Positions 1 to 13,971 of a stretch of DNA of 64,000 nt are shown here, piece after piece (position 1 is the first letter of the stretch; each line of letters opens with the position of its first letter). The notes below the pieces were generated by a model. That model was not told the origin of the DNA. It saw nothing but the letters and a program-made list of their open reading frames with translations, and ran no database searches. This DNA comes from Siphonodentalium dalli (Eukaryota; Mollusca; Scaphopoda; Gadilida; Siphonodentaliidae). Position numbers and translations under genes: made by a program. The stretch is taken from contig CP136061.1 in NCBI GenBank assembly GCA_032622095.1, forward strand, positions 264,462,077-264,526,076, given 5' to 3'.

Positions 1-1300
1 TTATCGGCGCTAAGTGGAGAATGGATTTCGAAATGCCACATCGCGATATTAATTGTGGTTTTCATCTTTCCAGAAGGATACGAGCTATGTTATGCATTTT
101 GATACCTTCAAGTTGAACTGGTAGATGGTGTATGTACAGTTTCGTCCATACATACCGATATTACGACAAAAAGTTGAAATTAAGATGTGAAAATATCGAT
201 TTCTTTTCAAATTGTAGCCGCCAATTTAGCAACGATATTGGATGTGAGTATCAATTCCCAAACCCTAATGAATACTTCATGTCACTATTCCATATCAACA
301 TGTAATGGTGGATAGAAATCGCGAAACAATAACGCCCATCGTAAGAAAGTAAAGGAATGTAGACTTGTTTTCAAATTTCGGGCGCCATTTTGGCCGCCAT
401 CTACGATTTGGAAAACAATTTCTTGCATGAGATGTAAGGTAATAACTTCACCTCAGTATTTCCAACTCAACTGTAAGCATGGGTGGAGTTGTCTCGACAA
501 TAATGCCCAATGATGTGAATATGAGGGAATTTCGGTGATTTTTCAAAATCTGTCCGCCATTGTGGGCGCCATTTTGGATTTGGGGTACTTTTATTTGGAT
601 ATGGTACAAGGAAAGTTAATCGCCTAAGTGTTTCCAACTCACAATAGTAAGCAGGTGTGGAGTTTTCATGACAATAATGCTCACTGATGTTAAAATCGGC
701 GATTTTTTATTTCTGGTGGCCATTTTGGCCGCCATCTTGCATTTGGGTAAATATTCCTCAACTCAGGTATAAGAGGAATCATAGCTCGAGTATCTCCTGC
801 ACATATATATGCATGGGTGTTGTTATAATAGCAATAACATTCATTGATTCGAAACATTACATCGCGTTATTAACGTAGATTCGGCTTTGACCTATTATAC
901 CGGCATTTGGGAAAACGTGATATCGGACAAAAATATCCCGCAATGAATGTATATTATGGTCCCCATGTGGTCGAAAATGACTCCTCTATATGATAAATGT
1001 ATAACATGACGCAAAGATGCCAACATTTTCCCACAGAGACAAACGAAAGGTGGTAACATGTCAGAAAAATAGCATATTTTCACATTTCGGCGGCCATCTT
1101 GGCCGCCATATTGGATTCTGGTATCGGATTTTTGGCTAATTTGTAAGGGCTGTATATTAGCATAACGAATCGAGCTGAAAACAAGACCGCATATGACATC
1201 ATCTTTACTATAACGGCGATCAAAGAGACATGGTGCATTTAAAAAAAATGGCCGCCATGATGGACGCCATCTTGTCTGGAGTCTCTGCGGCCACTTTTTT
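1..1300. repeat. Diverged tandem repeat, about 164 bp period, with GCCGCCAT motifs
   Basis: A motif of the form GCCGCCATNTTG, or its neighbour GGCCGCCAT, recurs near 218, 389, 553, 717, 1087 and 1250. Most spacings are close to 164 bp. Each copy is followed by a similar phrase such as TTTGG and a block containing GACAATAATGC. The copies are strongly diverged and no reading frame persists across them. I see no gene here; the short ORFs in this stretch are chance. It is probably an old tandem repeat or a degenerate transposon. Confidence 0.55.
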
Positions 1301-3340
1301 TTCTTGTTAACAAGTGAAAAAAATTATAGGAGACCTTAAGGAAGAAATTAGTGGGGTGAAGTTGAGTCCTGGGGGGGGGTGCAGAGGTTGACCAATATCT
1401 CCTGGACTAATAGTTGCAAAAACATTATTTCATTTTACAAACTTTACATTACGTGCGTATCATTTTACATTGTTTACGTCAAAGAATAACGTCATATTGA
1501 TACGTTGTGTCAATGTTCACATGACTCACAATAATTATTTCAGCTGTAGTGTTGACCTATAGTCGTAACGTTGAGTAATATTAGGATTTATGTATTTGGT
1601 TGGGGTCAATTTTTGTATTGATGCATCCCCCACAAACGACCAATGACTACATAATGGACGTTGTCACTGTATTAAATGCCGCGTGTGCCTAAAACATAAA
1701 TGTGAACACCCCCCCCCCAATAATAGACATGATTAGATATTATTGGGCGGGTAATTTTAACTTTTTGGGGATATGTGGGACGTGACGGCATGCAAGGGGG
1801 TGGCGACATGCACAACTTTTGGAAATTTTTAATAATTTTGGCGATACATATATGGGGCATTTTTTACCATTAAACAAATATTACCCATCCCATATTTTGT
1901 CTGAGGTATTCATATCAATTAATTACTTGGCTTGGGGCTCACCAAGCTACCAACTGAAATAGTTTGTTGTTGCAGTAGGCCTACATTTAGAGCAGTTTGA
2001 CAGAAAGGCGGTCTGCTATCAACATGCTGTTGTCAAGCCCACACCCCCGTTGTCCGCACGCCCCTGACAGTAAGAATTTAATATCTGTGACAAAGTGGGT
2101 TGGAATAAATATGGTAATGTGTGCAAAAATGGATGTGGCGACAGGGGTTTGAACATTGAGGTGTTAGCACCCCTCCCCAAATTTTGTCAAACTTTTCAAC
2201 ATTTTGGAATTTTCAATAACTTAAATTAATGTCGTGTCAGTCCTGAAATGCCTAACTGTTGAACATTTTGGTCAAATTTAATGGGGCGGGACAACCTTAC
2301 CCGTATTGTCCTTGACCTGACAGTAAGATTGCCCAGTCTAGGAGGTTGTGGGTTAGAACAAATAATTAGGGGTTATCGCAACATGGATGTGGCGATAGAG
2401 GTCGAGGTATTACCCCCCCCCCCCAGATAATTTCAACATTTTTAAATTTTCAATAACTTTATAAGTTGAACATCTTAGGCAAAATCTGTTTGAGATCATT
2501 TCGATAGTTTACATTTCCAAATTTCTAATGAGTATCGTTTTGGCCATTATTATGCGGTGAGCTAATTTCAAGATTTGGAATTTTCAATATCATAAGTTGA
2601 ATTTCAGGCAAAATCTTTCTGAGATCGTCTGGATAGTTTCGGTTCCCAACAGATATGTAATATTTAGAGCACATTATATTATTTTCCACAAAGACTATAT
2701 TATAGCTATTAAATGGTAGTGTGTTGGATTTCAAACTCAGCATCGAATGGGAGACCAGATGAAACTTGGTCAAGTTGGGAAAACAGACTAGTTCACGGGT
2801 GGTTGCAATTTAACCCCTCAAAAAAGGAAGGCTTCTGTCAAAGTCCCTGACATATTACCCCCCCCCCCCCCGTTCTCAAACCCCGTTCTTCATATCCATT
2901 CCGATTTGTCACCAAATGCTGAGATTTTTTATAAAGCAAGTTTTCAAACCGCTTTTTAATATTCATCGTACTAGTAAATGGGCATTGAAACACAAACACT
3001 CTTTATCGTTGATGATACGGCTGACAACAATTCAAAACATGCTAAAATAATTACTCGATATCTTGCGAATTTACTAATATGTTCGGTCTCATATTTGCTG
3101 GTGAAAATTTCCAATGAGCAGAAACTTACCATGCGCTGGCTCTTGTGGGATCTGTGCAATTTTATTAATGAACTGATTGACAGTTTTGCTAGAAATTGAC
3201 ACCGACGAGAGTGAACAGTACGTAGGCGTAGCGAGTTTTGAGAATCCGTGACCAATTGTTTGATTGAGACGATCCTGGGTATTGGGTATATAAGATAATT
3301 ACCTGCTGTTCTCAGAGATATTCATGAGTTGAGAAAAACT
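1301..3340. other. Non-coding stretch with homopolymer tracts
   Basis: No gene is recognisable. Visible features are poly-C runs near 1711, 2407 and 2862, and a weakly repeated block (GGATGTGGCGACA... followed by TTTTCAATAACTT) at about 2125-2250 and 2380-2470, with a looser relative at 2560-2640. This looks like old repeat sequence. Confidence 0.4.
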
Positions 3341-3688
3341 TCGCGCGCGCATAACACCTCCGCCTACCGGCGTCGGTGTCATCAGCACGTGCTCAAGTCC
3401 TTCCAACTCACGAATTCCTCGAGACCTGTATATGTAACGATTACGTACCACGTGCAAAGGTATGGTACATATTTATACTATCGGGAACCGTTCGATTAAT
3501 TAAAGTACCATATGCATACATAGTTTATATATATTATTGGCAACCGGTCAAATAATTAAAGTACTTATGCATGTAGGAATTTCCCGGATTGGTCTGGTTC
3601 TTATATATCAAGATGTGTGCAGTGTGTGACAATGTCAAGCTGCACACAGCAAATGCATTGGGCTAATGTTATTCTCTGTTTCTTTCAG

Positions 3689-4065
3689 GACTTATTTACT
3701 TGCTATCCTGTTTCTGGATCTGGATATTTTTTGTATAAGCTACGGTACTATACAAGCGGATTCGATCAAAGTTTACTCGTCTGTCGAAACCATCAACGGC
3801 TTGGGGATATGAACTTACATGTACCAGTATTCCAGCATCATGGCAGCATGGTATATATCGTGTTGCACATCGTTATATTGTGAATATTATTGCACGACTG
3901 ACACCAGCGCGACCGACATAACACCATGTACGACATGAATTCGTCAGTTTATGGTTATTCACTGGATGGAAATTCTTACTTGTCCTGTGTTGTGCATTCA
4001 ATCGGATGCAAAAACAACTCGGCATTCATCGGTGTGCCGATTATCGATAAGGATGATTGATGTGT
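3689..4065 (+). pseudogene. Possible degraded exon of a secreted Cys-rich protein
   Basis: A good splice acceptor (CTGTTTCTTTCAG) ends at 3688. The frame that follows reads about 40 codons and starts with a hydrophobic, signal-peptide-like run (TYLLAILFLDLDIFCIS). It meets a TGA near 3808, then continues in the same frame as a Cys-rich stretch (AAWYISCCTSLYCEYY). A frameshift near 3930 leads into another plausible stretch (YGYSLDGNSYLSCVVHSIGC) ending in TGA near 4065. The Cys spacing loosely recalls PAN/apple-type domains, but that is inference. With two stops and a shift this would be a pseudogene, or chance similarity. Confidence 0.2.
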
Positions 4066-4069
4066 GTTC

Positions 4070-5180
4070 ATCTTGTTGTGGCAGTTATACATCTGATACA
4101 TCAGTTATTAATAACGTAATGATAACCTATGAAAATGGTAAATTCCAGATATTCAAGGAGGTGAATATAAAATGGTTTCTCTCGCGATATGATTTCTTCA
4201 GAAGAATTGTCAATCAATGTCCTACAAAACAGTTGCTTCATACAAGCCAAGTGCATACATATATGCATGAGCCATGAGTACACTGAATCCAGTTCATGAC
4301 AGATCATGAATGATGAAAATATTATATTTCATATAATATGTTGGGTTTTGTATACATAAATTAATCTTTATGGATCCATGGGTTTAATTTCTCCCAGATA
4401 AATCATTCCAACATATGCAACAAGTGGCATACATATGTGCATAGATACAAATAAGCTTAGTAATTGCTCATTTCATAATATGTCAACAGATAAAATTAAT
4501 TGCTGTACATGCATGTATTGAATTTATATAATCAGAATCTACAGTATCATGGACTAATTAGAAAACGGATTGCAAAAACGCGATATTCTTTCTTATGTGA
4601 CATTGTATATCACCATGCACGAGTTCCCTCTATATAATAGCACTGGTACGTAAATGAGCAATTACTAGGTTTAATTTAATCATATGTACTTTGAGCCTTT
4701 TCAAATTTTGCACATCTACATCAGATCACCCTCCAGAATAATGATGTTCGAAGAAGATGTAACCTGACCAAAGTTTAAAGGCACATAATGTTTGAATATT
4801 TTGTTCCCAACATTATCGAGAGCACAAAATCGCAAATTAAGCTGAAATAAAGACATTTCTTTTGTATGGTAAAGGGATATATAAGCTAACAAAAATATGT
4901 AGCATTTTCGATAACTTTATTCAGGAGACCAATAAAACATATTTTTCTTTAGAGTGAGTAGATGGTCAAGATTCTTAAAATCAACAACTAATGACATGTC
5001 ATTTTGTCTTTATTTAAATCGGCATACACTTTTTTTTCTATATGTTTCATTTTATTCTGGTTTCATATTTGTGCAATTGAATGTTGTTTCCAATTATAAT
5101 ACTTTGAAGTTGCAAACATTATGTGGGACTTTAAATGTATTGGTATGTTGTATCTCATCAGGTGTTAATTTTATAAGGAG
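4070..5180. other. AT-rich stretch without recognisable genes
   Basis: The sequence is AT-rich with scattered short ORFs that lack codon bias or recognisable motifs. I see no repeat structure or RNA gene. Confidence 0.4.
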
Positions 5181-5249
5181 GCCCTAATGTGAGGGGACTC
5201 GACCCTACGGATGGAGCCTCGATCCGTCCCTGTCCATGCCCAAACACAA

Positions 5250-5712
5250 CGTTGGCCCAACGTTGCCCCAACGTCGTATTCTCAGTGGAATTCACCGTTG
5301 ATTCGACGTCGTTTCAACGTCGGGTGCCCGACGGCGCACCAACGTCGGCTCGACGTCGAACCACCGTCGAGTCGACGACGGGATCCGACGTCAAACCGAC
5401 GCCGAGCCAGCGGCAACAGCCATTGTTGGCCCAACGTTGGATTCCAACGTTGATAGAAATGACGTTGGCCCAACGTCGTATTATTAGTGGAATTCACCGT
5501 TTGTTCGACGTCGTTTCAACGTCGGGTGCCCGACGGCGCACCACCGTCGGATCGACGTCGAACCACCGTCGAGTCGACGACGGGATCCGACGTCGAGCCG
5601 ACGCCGAGCCAGCGGCAACAGCCATAGTTGGGCCAACGTTGGATTCCAACGTTGGCCCAACGATATAAATGACGTTGGCCCAACGTTGGCCCAACGTGGG
5701 TGTGCTATCTGG
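5250..5712. repeat. Palindromic ACGTTGGCCCAACGT repeat, two 202-bp units
   Basis: Two near-identical units of about 202 bp are present; the phrase AGTGGAATTCACCGTT recurs at 5284 and 5486. They are packed with the palindromic words AACGTTGG, GGCCCAACG and CGACGTCG. CpG density is far above the surroundings. Because the word set is self-complementary, long ORFs stay open in several frames on both strands (Arg, Thr and Pro rich), so those ORFs are not evidence of coding. The block joins the TTAA transposon remnant at about 5720. It is likely a fold-back or non-autonomous DNA element. Confidence 0.65.
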
Positions 5713-5724
5713 GAGAGCACTGGG

Positions 5725-6038
5725 CTGTTCCTACGGCTACGCAACGAATGTTAAATTTCACAGATTGTTTGTTTGTACTGTTTTGTTCCACAGATATAAG
5801 CGATAATGAGTATAATTAACGTTTATTTGTGACAAAATTGCACAATATAATTTCTGGTCTCTGTTAACAGCAACCACTATTGTTCGTTAGCTGAACAAAC
5901 ACACCTTTTTAGACCAGAACATATTCGAAATAAAATTAATATTAATCGATAGAAGCATTTCCGGACAGGAGTCTTCGATTCAGATCTAATATTTTATACC
6001 CCGGTAACTATATAATACATGTTTACAAAGAGATAATC
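5725..6038 (+). mobile_element. Truncated TTAA-type non-autonomous transposon (copy 1)
   Basis: From GAGCACTGGGCTGTTCC to the end GAGATAATCCACCTTTAA this matches the right-hand part of the complete copy at 22223-22749, and the reverse complement of the copy at 16425-16921. The left half and left terminal repeat are missing and are replaced by the palindromic ACGTTGG block. The surviving end closes on TTAA, which is also the first four bases of the adjacent 43-bp minisatellite unit. Confidence 0.75.
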
Positions 6039-6892
6039 CACCTTTAAGTGTGTTCAATTCATTTTTATTATTATATTCCTCACGTATCAAGTGTGTTCAA
6101 TGCATATTTATTAGTATATACCCCATGTATCAAGTGTGTTCAATTCATATTTATTATTATACTTCCCATGTATAAAGTGTGTTCAATTCATATTTATTAG
6201 TATATACCCCATGTATTACGTGTGTTCAATTCATATTTATTATTATATACCCCATGTATTAAGTGTGTTCAATTCATATTTATTATTATATTTCCCATGT
6301 ATAAAGTGTGTTGAATTCATATATATTAGTATATTCCCCATGTATTAAGTGTGTTCAATTCATATTCATTACTATATACCCCATGTATTAAGTGTGTTCA
6401 ATTCATATTTATTATTATATTCCCCATGTATTAAGTGTGTTCAATGCATATTTATTAGTATATACCCCATGTATTAAGTGTGTTCAATTCATATTTATTA
6501 TTATATACCCCATGTATTAAGTGTGTTCAATTCATATTTATTATTTTATTCCCCATGTATAAAGTGTGTTGAATTCATATATATTATTATATTCCCCATG
6601 TATTAAGTGTGTTAAATTCATATTTATTACTATATACCCCATGTATTAAGTGTGCTCAATTCATATTTATTATTACATTCCCCATGTATTAAGTGTGTTC
6701 AATTCATATTTATTATTATATACCCATGCATTAAGTGTTCATATTTATTATATTTCCCATGTATTAAGTGTGTTCAATTCATTGTTAGTATATTCCCCAT
6801 GTATTAAGTGTGTTCAAATCATAATTATTAGTATATACCCCATGCATTAAGTGTGTTCAATTCATATTTATTATTATATTCCCCATGTTTTA
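6039..6892. repeat. 43-bp minisatellite, about 20 copies
   Basis: Units of about 43 bp built from TTAAGTGTGTTCAATTCATA, TTTATTATTATA and CCCCATGTA run head to tail. Start points fall near 6050, 6092, 6135, 6178 and 6221, and continue to 6892. Units vary by substitution and a few short deletions (around 6725-6790). The frames open through it (Tyr, Ile and Pro rich) are a by-product. The array begins exactly at the TTAA end of the neighbouring transposon remnant. Confidence 0.85.
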
Positions 6893-6937
6893 AACAAAGC
6901 GTACTTAGGAAGAGATCATCCATCTTTAACACTTATA

Positions 6938-7435
6938 TCATCGTGGGACACGCACCGCATCGGTAGTTCAGTACAGGTTCATATTCATTGGGTTTATAAT
7001 AAACAGAAAGGTCTGTGTTGTCAACATATTTGGGGTCACTATTAAAATATTAGTGTGACACACCCGAACGTAAGTACATTGAAGTACACCAGGTTCTGGT
7101 CCATCGAAACCTTAACCACGACAGGACAGTCGTACTGCATAACATTTACGCAAAATGGTGTCTTCAACTTTAGGTACCACATTCATTACAAACTGATCTA
7201 CATGTATTACGAACGACATTATTAATTAACAACTACTAGTAACTTAGATTATCGTGGGAAAGGCACCGCATCGGGTAGTTCAGTACAGGTTCATATTCGT
7301 TGGGTTTACAATAAACATAAACGTCTGTGTTGTCAACATACTCGGGGTCACTATTCATATATTAGTGTGACACACCCGAACGTAAGTACCTTGAAGTACA
7401 CCAGGGTTCTGGTCCATTGAAAATTTTAAACACGA
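6938..7435. repeat. Pair of 190-bp direct repeats
   Basis: About 190 bp from ATCGTGGGACACGCACCGCA to CCAGGTTCTGGTCCA (6938-7120) recurs at about 7250-7432 with a few differences. The copies are separated by about 130 bp of unrelated sequence. No coding or terminal-repeat features are seen, and I do not recognise the family. Confidence 0.65.
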
Positions 7436-7614
7436 AAATAGGTTCAATTTGATGCACTTTGTGGTTTTTGTAGTCACATTGAAGCCAGACTAGATTCAAA
7501 ATATGTCAGTATATTATTGAACTATTCGATACAACTAAGACTTACTGATATAATTGGTGAAAATATGTGGGGGTACATGTCCTCTGTGCCCCCGAATATG
7601 GCGCCTCCGATTGG

Positions 7615-7820
7615 TCGTGTTATTCTGACCGCCAACCAACTATTCTTCGTCAGTTTGTTTAACTCATTGTCATTTAGATTAGGCCAAAAACAAAAATACC
7701 TGTTTCCGGTGACCCGCCGCCCCTATTCCAGCGCTCTCGTCCGTTTTCATTTTATTTATATCGCAAAATGTGTACAGACCGCGATTTTATTTTTGTGTAA
7801 ATCTGTAGCAGACAAAGAAA
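7615..7820. repeat. 3' flank of zinc-finger locus A, duplicated at locus B
   Basis: The segment with ACCAACTATTCTTCGTCAG, CCGGTGACCCGCC and CAGACCGCGATTTTATTT matches 11047-11215 closely. Both copies lie downstream (in transcript sense) of minus-strand C2H2 arrays, so they mark a segmental duplication of the whole locus. No function is inferred. Confidence 0.65.
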
Positions 7821-8412
7821 GAGGTGGGTAATACAGTATCCATTCCATATTAGTCATTATTTACATGCAACAACAGAAGTATTAACATTGATAAGAGGTG
7901 GGTAATACAGTATCCATCCCATATTAGTCATTATTTACATGCAACAACAGAAGTATTAACATTGGTAAGAGGTGGGTAATACAGTATTCATTCCATATTA
8001 GTCATTACTTACATTCAACAACAGAAGTATTAACATTGATAAGAGGTGGGTAATACAGTATCCATCCCATATTAGTCATTATTTACATGCAACAACAGAA
8101 GTATTAACATTGACAAGAGGTGGGTAATATAGTATCCATCCCATATTAGTCATTATTTAGATGCCACATCAGAATTATTAACATTGATAAGAGGTGTGTA
8201 ATACAGTATCCATTCCATATTAGTCATTATTTACATGCAACAACAGAAGTATTAACATTGATAAGAGGTGGGTAATACAGTATCCATTCCATATTAGTCA
8301 TTATTTACATACAACAAGAGAAGTATTAACATTGACAAGAGGTGGGTAATACAGTATCCATTCCATATTAATCATTATTTACATGCCACAACAGACTTAT
8401 TAACATTGATAA
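7821..8412. repeat. 74-bp tandem repeat, 8 copies
   Basis: Eight units start with GAGGTGGGTAATACAG at 7821, 7895, 7969, 8043, 8117, 8191, 8265 and 8339, an exact 74-bp period with few substitutions. A single diverged unit sits at the equivalent place of locus B (about 11332-11405), so the expansion is specific to locus A. Confidence 0.9.
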
Positions 8413-8570
8413 GAACAGTGCCATTCGAAACTTCGTCTAGTTTTTGCACTATATGAGATAATCCGACAAGGTAAATATATCAGCGGATAAATGACACTGG
8501 TATGGTCGGTCATCTTATGCCTTGTCAGCTCACACGACCGAGTACCAGCTCATAAATCACACAAATACTC

Positions 8571-9162
8571 TTACGGATAAGGCCGATCTCCTATGTGGAT
8601 TATTTTATGCCTTGTCAGATGACCCAGCTGAGTAAATGTATTAGCGCACAAGTCACACCTATATCGATCCCCTGTATGGATTCTCTTATGCTGCTTCAGT
8701 TGACATGAAGTAGTAAATGATTTATCACATACACCACACTGGTACGGACGCTCTCCTGTGTGGATTATCTTGTGCCTTATCAGATCATCCGGCCGAGTAA
8801 ATGTATCAACGCATAAATCACACTTATAGGGACGATCTCCTGTATGTGCCGTCAGATGACCCAGCTGAGTAAATATTTTGCAACACAAATCACACTTATA
8901 GGGACGATCTCCTGTATGAATCATCTTATGTCTTCTCAAATTAACTAGATGACTGAATGATTTATCACACACACTTATAGGTACACTCTCCTGTGTAAGT
9001 CATCTTACATGTATGCCTTGTTAGATCACCCAGCTGAGTAAATGTACCAGCGCATAAATCACACTGATACGGACGATCTCCTTTGTTGATTATGTTTTGT
9101 GATATGGTAAATGTTCTTTCATTACAGGCACATATATGATAAATTGATAGGAAAGTACACAT
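8571..9162 (-). pseudogene. C2H2 zinc-finger gene, locus A, decaying
   Basis: A short leader beginning MCTF at 9162 runs into C2H2 fingers of 28-residue period with TGDRPY/TGERPY linkers, seven in all, ending at 8571. The leader resembles that of locus B (15147). Decay is visible. In the first finger the second His is replaced (RHTCKMTY). A short deletion near 8965-8975 shifts the frame in the next finger. A later finger has lost the second His segment (LTAHTGDRP), and one linker has lost its Pro (TGDRYRC). C2H2 arrays bind DNA in the nucleus; no KRAB, SCAN or BTB domain is visible. Paralogous flanks on both sides tie it to locus B. I call it a pseudogene, though two exons of a live gene cannot be excluded. 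Confidence 0.75.
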
Positions 9163-9500
9163 GTGTATATTCTTGTTACATCACATTCACAAGCATGTGG
9201 TTAGTGGATGTTCCAAATAACAAATATCCCACAATGAACATGTATGTAGCTCACAGTTATTTTGCATAGTTATAAAGTAGCATGTCAATTGTCCGTAACT
9301 TTCTGATCTATCACACCAGGCTGATTCGGGCTATCATAGATCGATCGGTGGTTCGTCCAGACTTGTTCAATACTTCACCGTGTGATACGTCTGATATTAT
9401 ACAATTAGATGTTGGTCTCGTGTATGTGTTGTCCTCGTCATCATCTTGGCGGTCCTGGTAGACACACGAACATGCCAGGTACCGGTCATATGACCGTACT
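9163..9500 (-). other. 5' flank of zinc-finger locus A, shared with locus B
   Basis: Words such as AAGCATGTGGTTA, TTCCAAATAACAAATATC, TAGCTCACAGTTAT and CAGGTACCGGTCA occur in the same order at about 15165-15475 upstream of locus B. It may hold the promoter or a 5' untranslated exon of the ancestral gene. No TATA box or start site can be assigned. Confidence 0.5.
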
Positions 9501-9544
9501 ACGGTGGCTGATTTGTACGGTGGCTGATTTGCGACATCCTCACA

Positions 9545-9835
9545 ACATATATTATCTCGAGATCTCGAGATGATCTCTCGAAATCTCGACATATTGTCTC
9601 GAGATCTCGAAATATTATCACGAGATCTCGACATAATTATCTTGAGATCTCGAGATAATAACTCGAGATCTCGAGATATTATCTCGACTTAATTGTCTCG
9701 CGATCTCGAGATATTATCTCGATATCTCGACATATTATCTCGAGATGTCGATTTAATTATCTCGAGATATCGACTTAATTATGTCGAGATCTCGAGATAC
9801 ATGTAATATCTCGAGATCTCGACATAACATGCATA
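9545..9835. repeat. Self-complementary CTCGAGATCTCGAG repeat block
   Basis: About 290 bp consist almost wholly of the words TATCTCGAG, ATCTCGA and their complements (for example TCTCGAGATCTCGAGA). This gives many overlapping palindromes and alternative hairpins. Spacing is irregular with no fixed unit. It probably arose from a short palindromic seed or fold-back element. Confidence 0.75.
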
Positions 9836-9889
9836 TTTAAACATCTGATGTAGTGGTAATGTGACTACAACCAAGATGGAACGGGAGCA

Positions 9890-10250
9890 AGTCGCTCTCT
9901 GTATCTCACTCAAACTGTCTGTCTGTCTCCCATCTATCTCTGTCGCTCTATCTCTCTCTCTCGTTCTTTCATGAGTCCCGGCACATACTAATCGACTTGG
10001 TTCAAATCCGAGAATCTCGATTGATAATCTGTGACTCGGTTCTCTGTCCCTCTCTCTCCCATTCTCCCCACTCTGTCTGTCTCCCTCGCTTCAATCAACT
10101 TGGTTCAAATCCGAGAATAGAAACCGGCTTATTCTCGATTGATAATCTGGGACTGGTGTCTCTTTCCCACTCTATCTCCCTCTATCTGTCTGTCTCTCTC
10201 CCGCTCTCTTTCTCTTTCTATATATATACTAGCAGGTTAGCCCGCCACTG
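9890..10250. repeat. CT-rich low-complexity region with a short direct repeat
   Basis: Runs of CTCTCTC and CTGTCTGTCT dominate. The phrase CTTGGTTCAAATCCGAGAAT occurs twice (about 9998 and 10099), each time followed by TCGATTGATAATCTG. At 10221 TATATATATACTAGCAGGT begins, the same head as the element inserted in the satellite at 48.6 kb. Confidence 0.55.
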
Positions 10251-10269
10251 GCGTGGTTGGTCAGAAACA

Positions 10270-10745
10270 TGACATTTTATTAATTTTCTTAAAATTTAAT
10301 TTAAATAAAAAAAATTAATTTAATTTTGTTTTAATTTTAAATTAATGTTTAAATTATTTTTTTTTAATTAATTTTTAATTTAATATATTGTTTTTCAATG
10401 AGTTAATTCTGCCTTTTTAATTTTATTTCTTGTTTTTCAATGAGTTAATTCTGCCTTTTTAATCAAAAGAAATGATGGTACCCGTCCCTAGGGCGGAAAA
10501 ACTGACCCGATGAAATTCTCCCACCGTCCTAAGAACGACAGACATAAGAATCACACAACACGCATTTTTTGTTTTTCAATGAGTTAATTCTGCTTTTTAA
10601 TCAAGAAAATTATGGTACCCGTCCCCAAAAGAAGTATGATTCCATGAAATTCTCACCCGTTCCTAGGTACGACAGACATAAGAATCAGACGACACGCATT
10701 TGTTGTTTTCCAATGAGTTAATTCTGCATTTTTAATCAAGATAAA
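10270..10745. repeat. AT-rich stretch followed by a 137-bp tandem repeat
   Basis: About 120 bp of TTTAATTTTAAATTA precedes units that begin GTTTTTCAATGAGTTAATTC near 10390 (partial), 10432, 10570 and 10705 (partial). Full units are about 137 bp and include GGTACCCGTCCC and GACAGACATAAGAATCA. No gene is seen. Confidence 0.7.
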
Positions 10746-11044
10746 TGCATTCCACCATTGCAGTCCGTTTTGCATCCGTATTGTCCTACGCATAGGTAAC
10801 CGATTATCAACGCCGATGGCAATAAAGAGCGTTTGTCGGTTAACAACTCCAAATATGGTCAATATAATGATCGTAACTGCCTTAACCCCACAGTGTCGAC
10901 GACGGTGATTTTGATGATTGGGAGTGGATCATGAGTTATCTGATCTTCTCGACAACGCGACAACGACGCTGTTCGTGGAATTTTACCTCAAAACTACATC
11001 ATTTGTTGAGAATATGTGAACGCGAGGTTAAGAGTATAGGCTAA
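10746..11044. other. No recognisable feature
   Basis: Unique-looking sequence between the 137-bp tandem and the locus B 3' flank. A 69-aa minus ORF here runs through the tandem repeat and shows no family signature. Confidence 0.35.
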
Positions 11045-11406
11045 CAAATACCAACTATTCTTCGTCAGTTTGTTCAACTCATTGTAATTTAGAGTAAGCC
11101 AAAAATGAAAATACCTGTGTTTCCGGTGACCCGCCCGCCTCTGTTCCGGCGACCTCGCCCGTTTTCTTTTTATTGATTTTACAAAATGTGTACTGACCGC
11201 GATTTTATTTGTGTAAACCGATTATCAGCAACGGGTTGTTCCACATGCGAAAAAACTTAGCAATACAGACTAGCTCTGACGAAGCCCCAGACCAACAATT
11301 TACTGACATGAATACCCGGAGCAGACACGGAGAGATGTGTGTAATACAGTATCCATTCCATATTAGTCATTATTTGCATGTCACAACAGAAGTATTAACG
11401 TTGACT
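11045..11406. repeat. 3' flank of zinc-finger locus B, paralogous to locus A
   Basis: The segment matches 7615-7820 (same words CTATTCTTCGTCAGTTTGTT and CCGCGATTTTATTTGTG). It is followed by one diverged copy of the 74-bp unit at 11332-11405, where locus A has eight. Confidence 0.65.
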
Positions 11407-12030
<624 letters not shown>

Positions 12031-12034
12031 GCAT

Positions 12035-13971
<1,937 letters not shown>

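Noticed and set aside
5189-5744. ORF of 159 aa and overlapping antisense ORFs
   Set aside because: The self-complementary CpG-rich repeat keeps several frames open at once; the composition is Arg/Thr/Pro from repeated words.
6039-6892. CRISPR array
   Set aside because: The units are continuous repeats with no spacer variation and no cas genes, in animal DNA; it is a minisatellite.
6938-7435. Two LTRs of a retrotransposon
   Set aside because: The copies are only about 130 bp apart, with no TG...CA ends and nothing coding between them.
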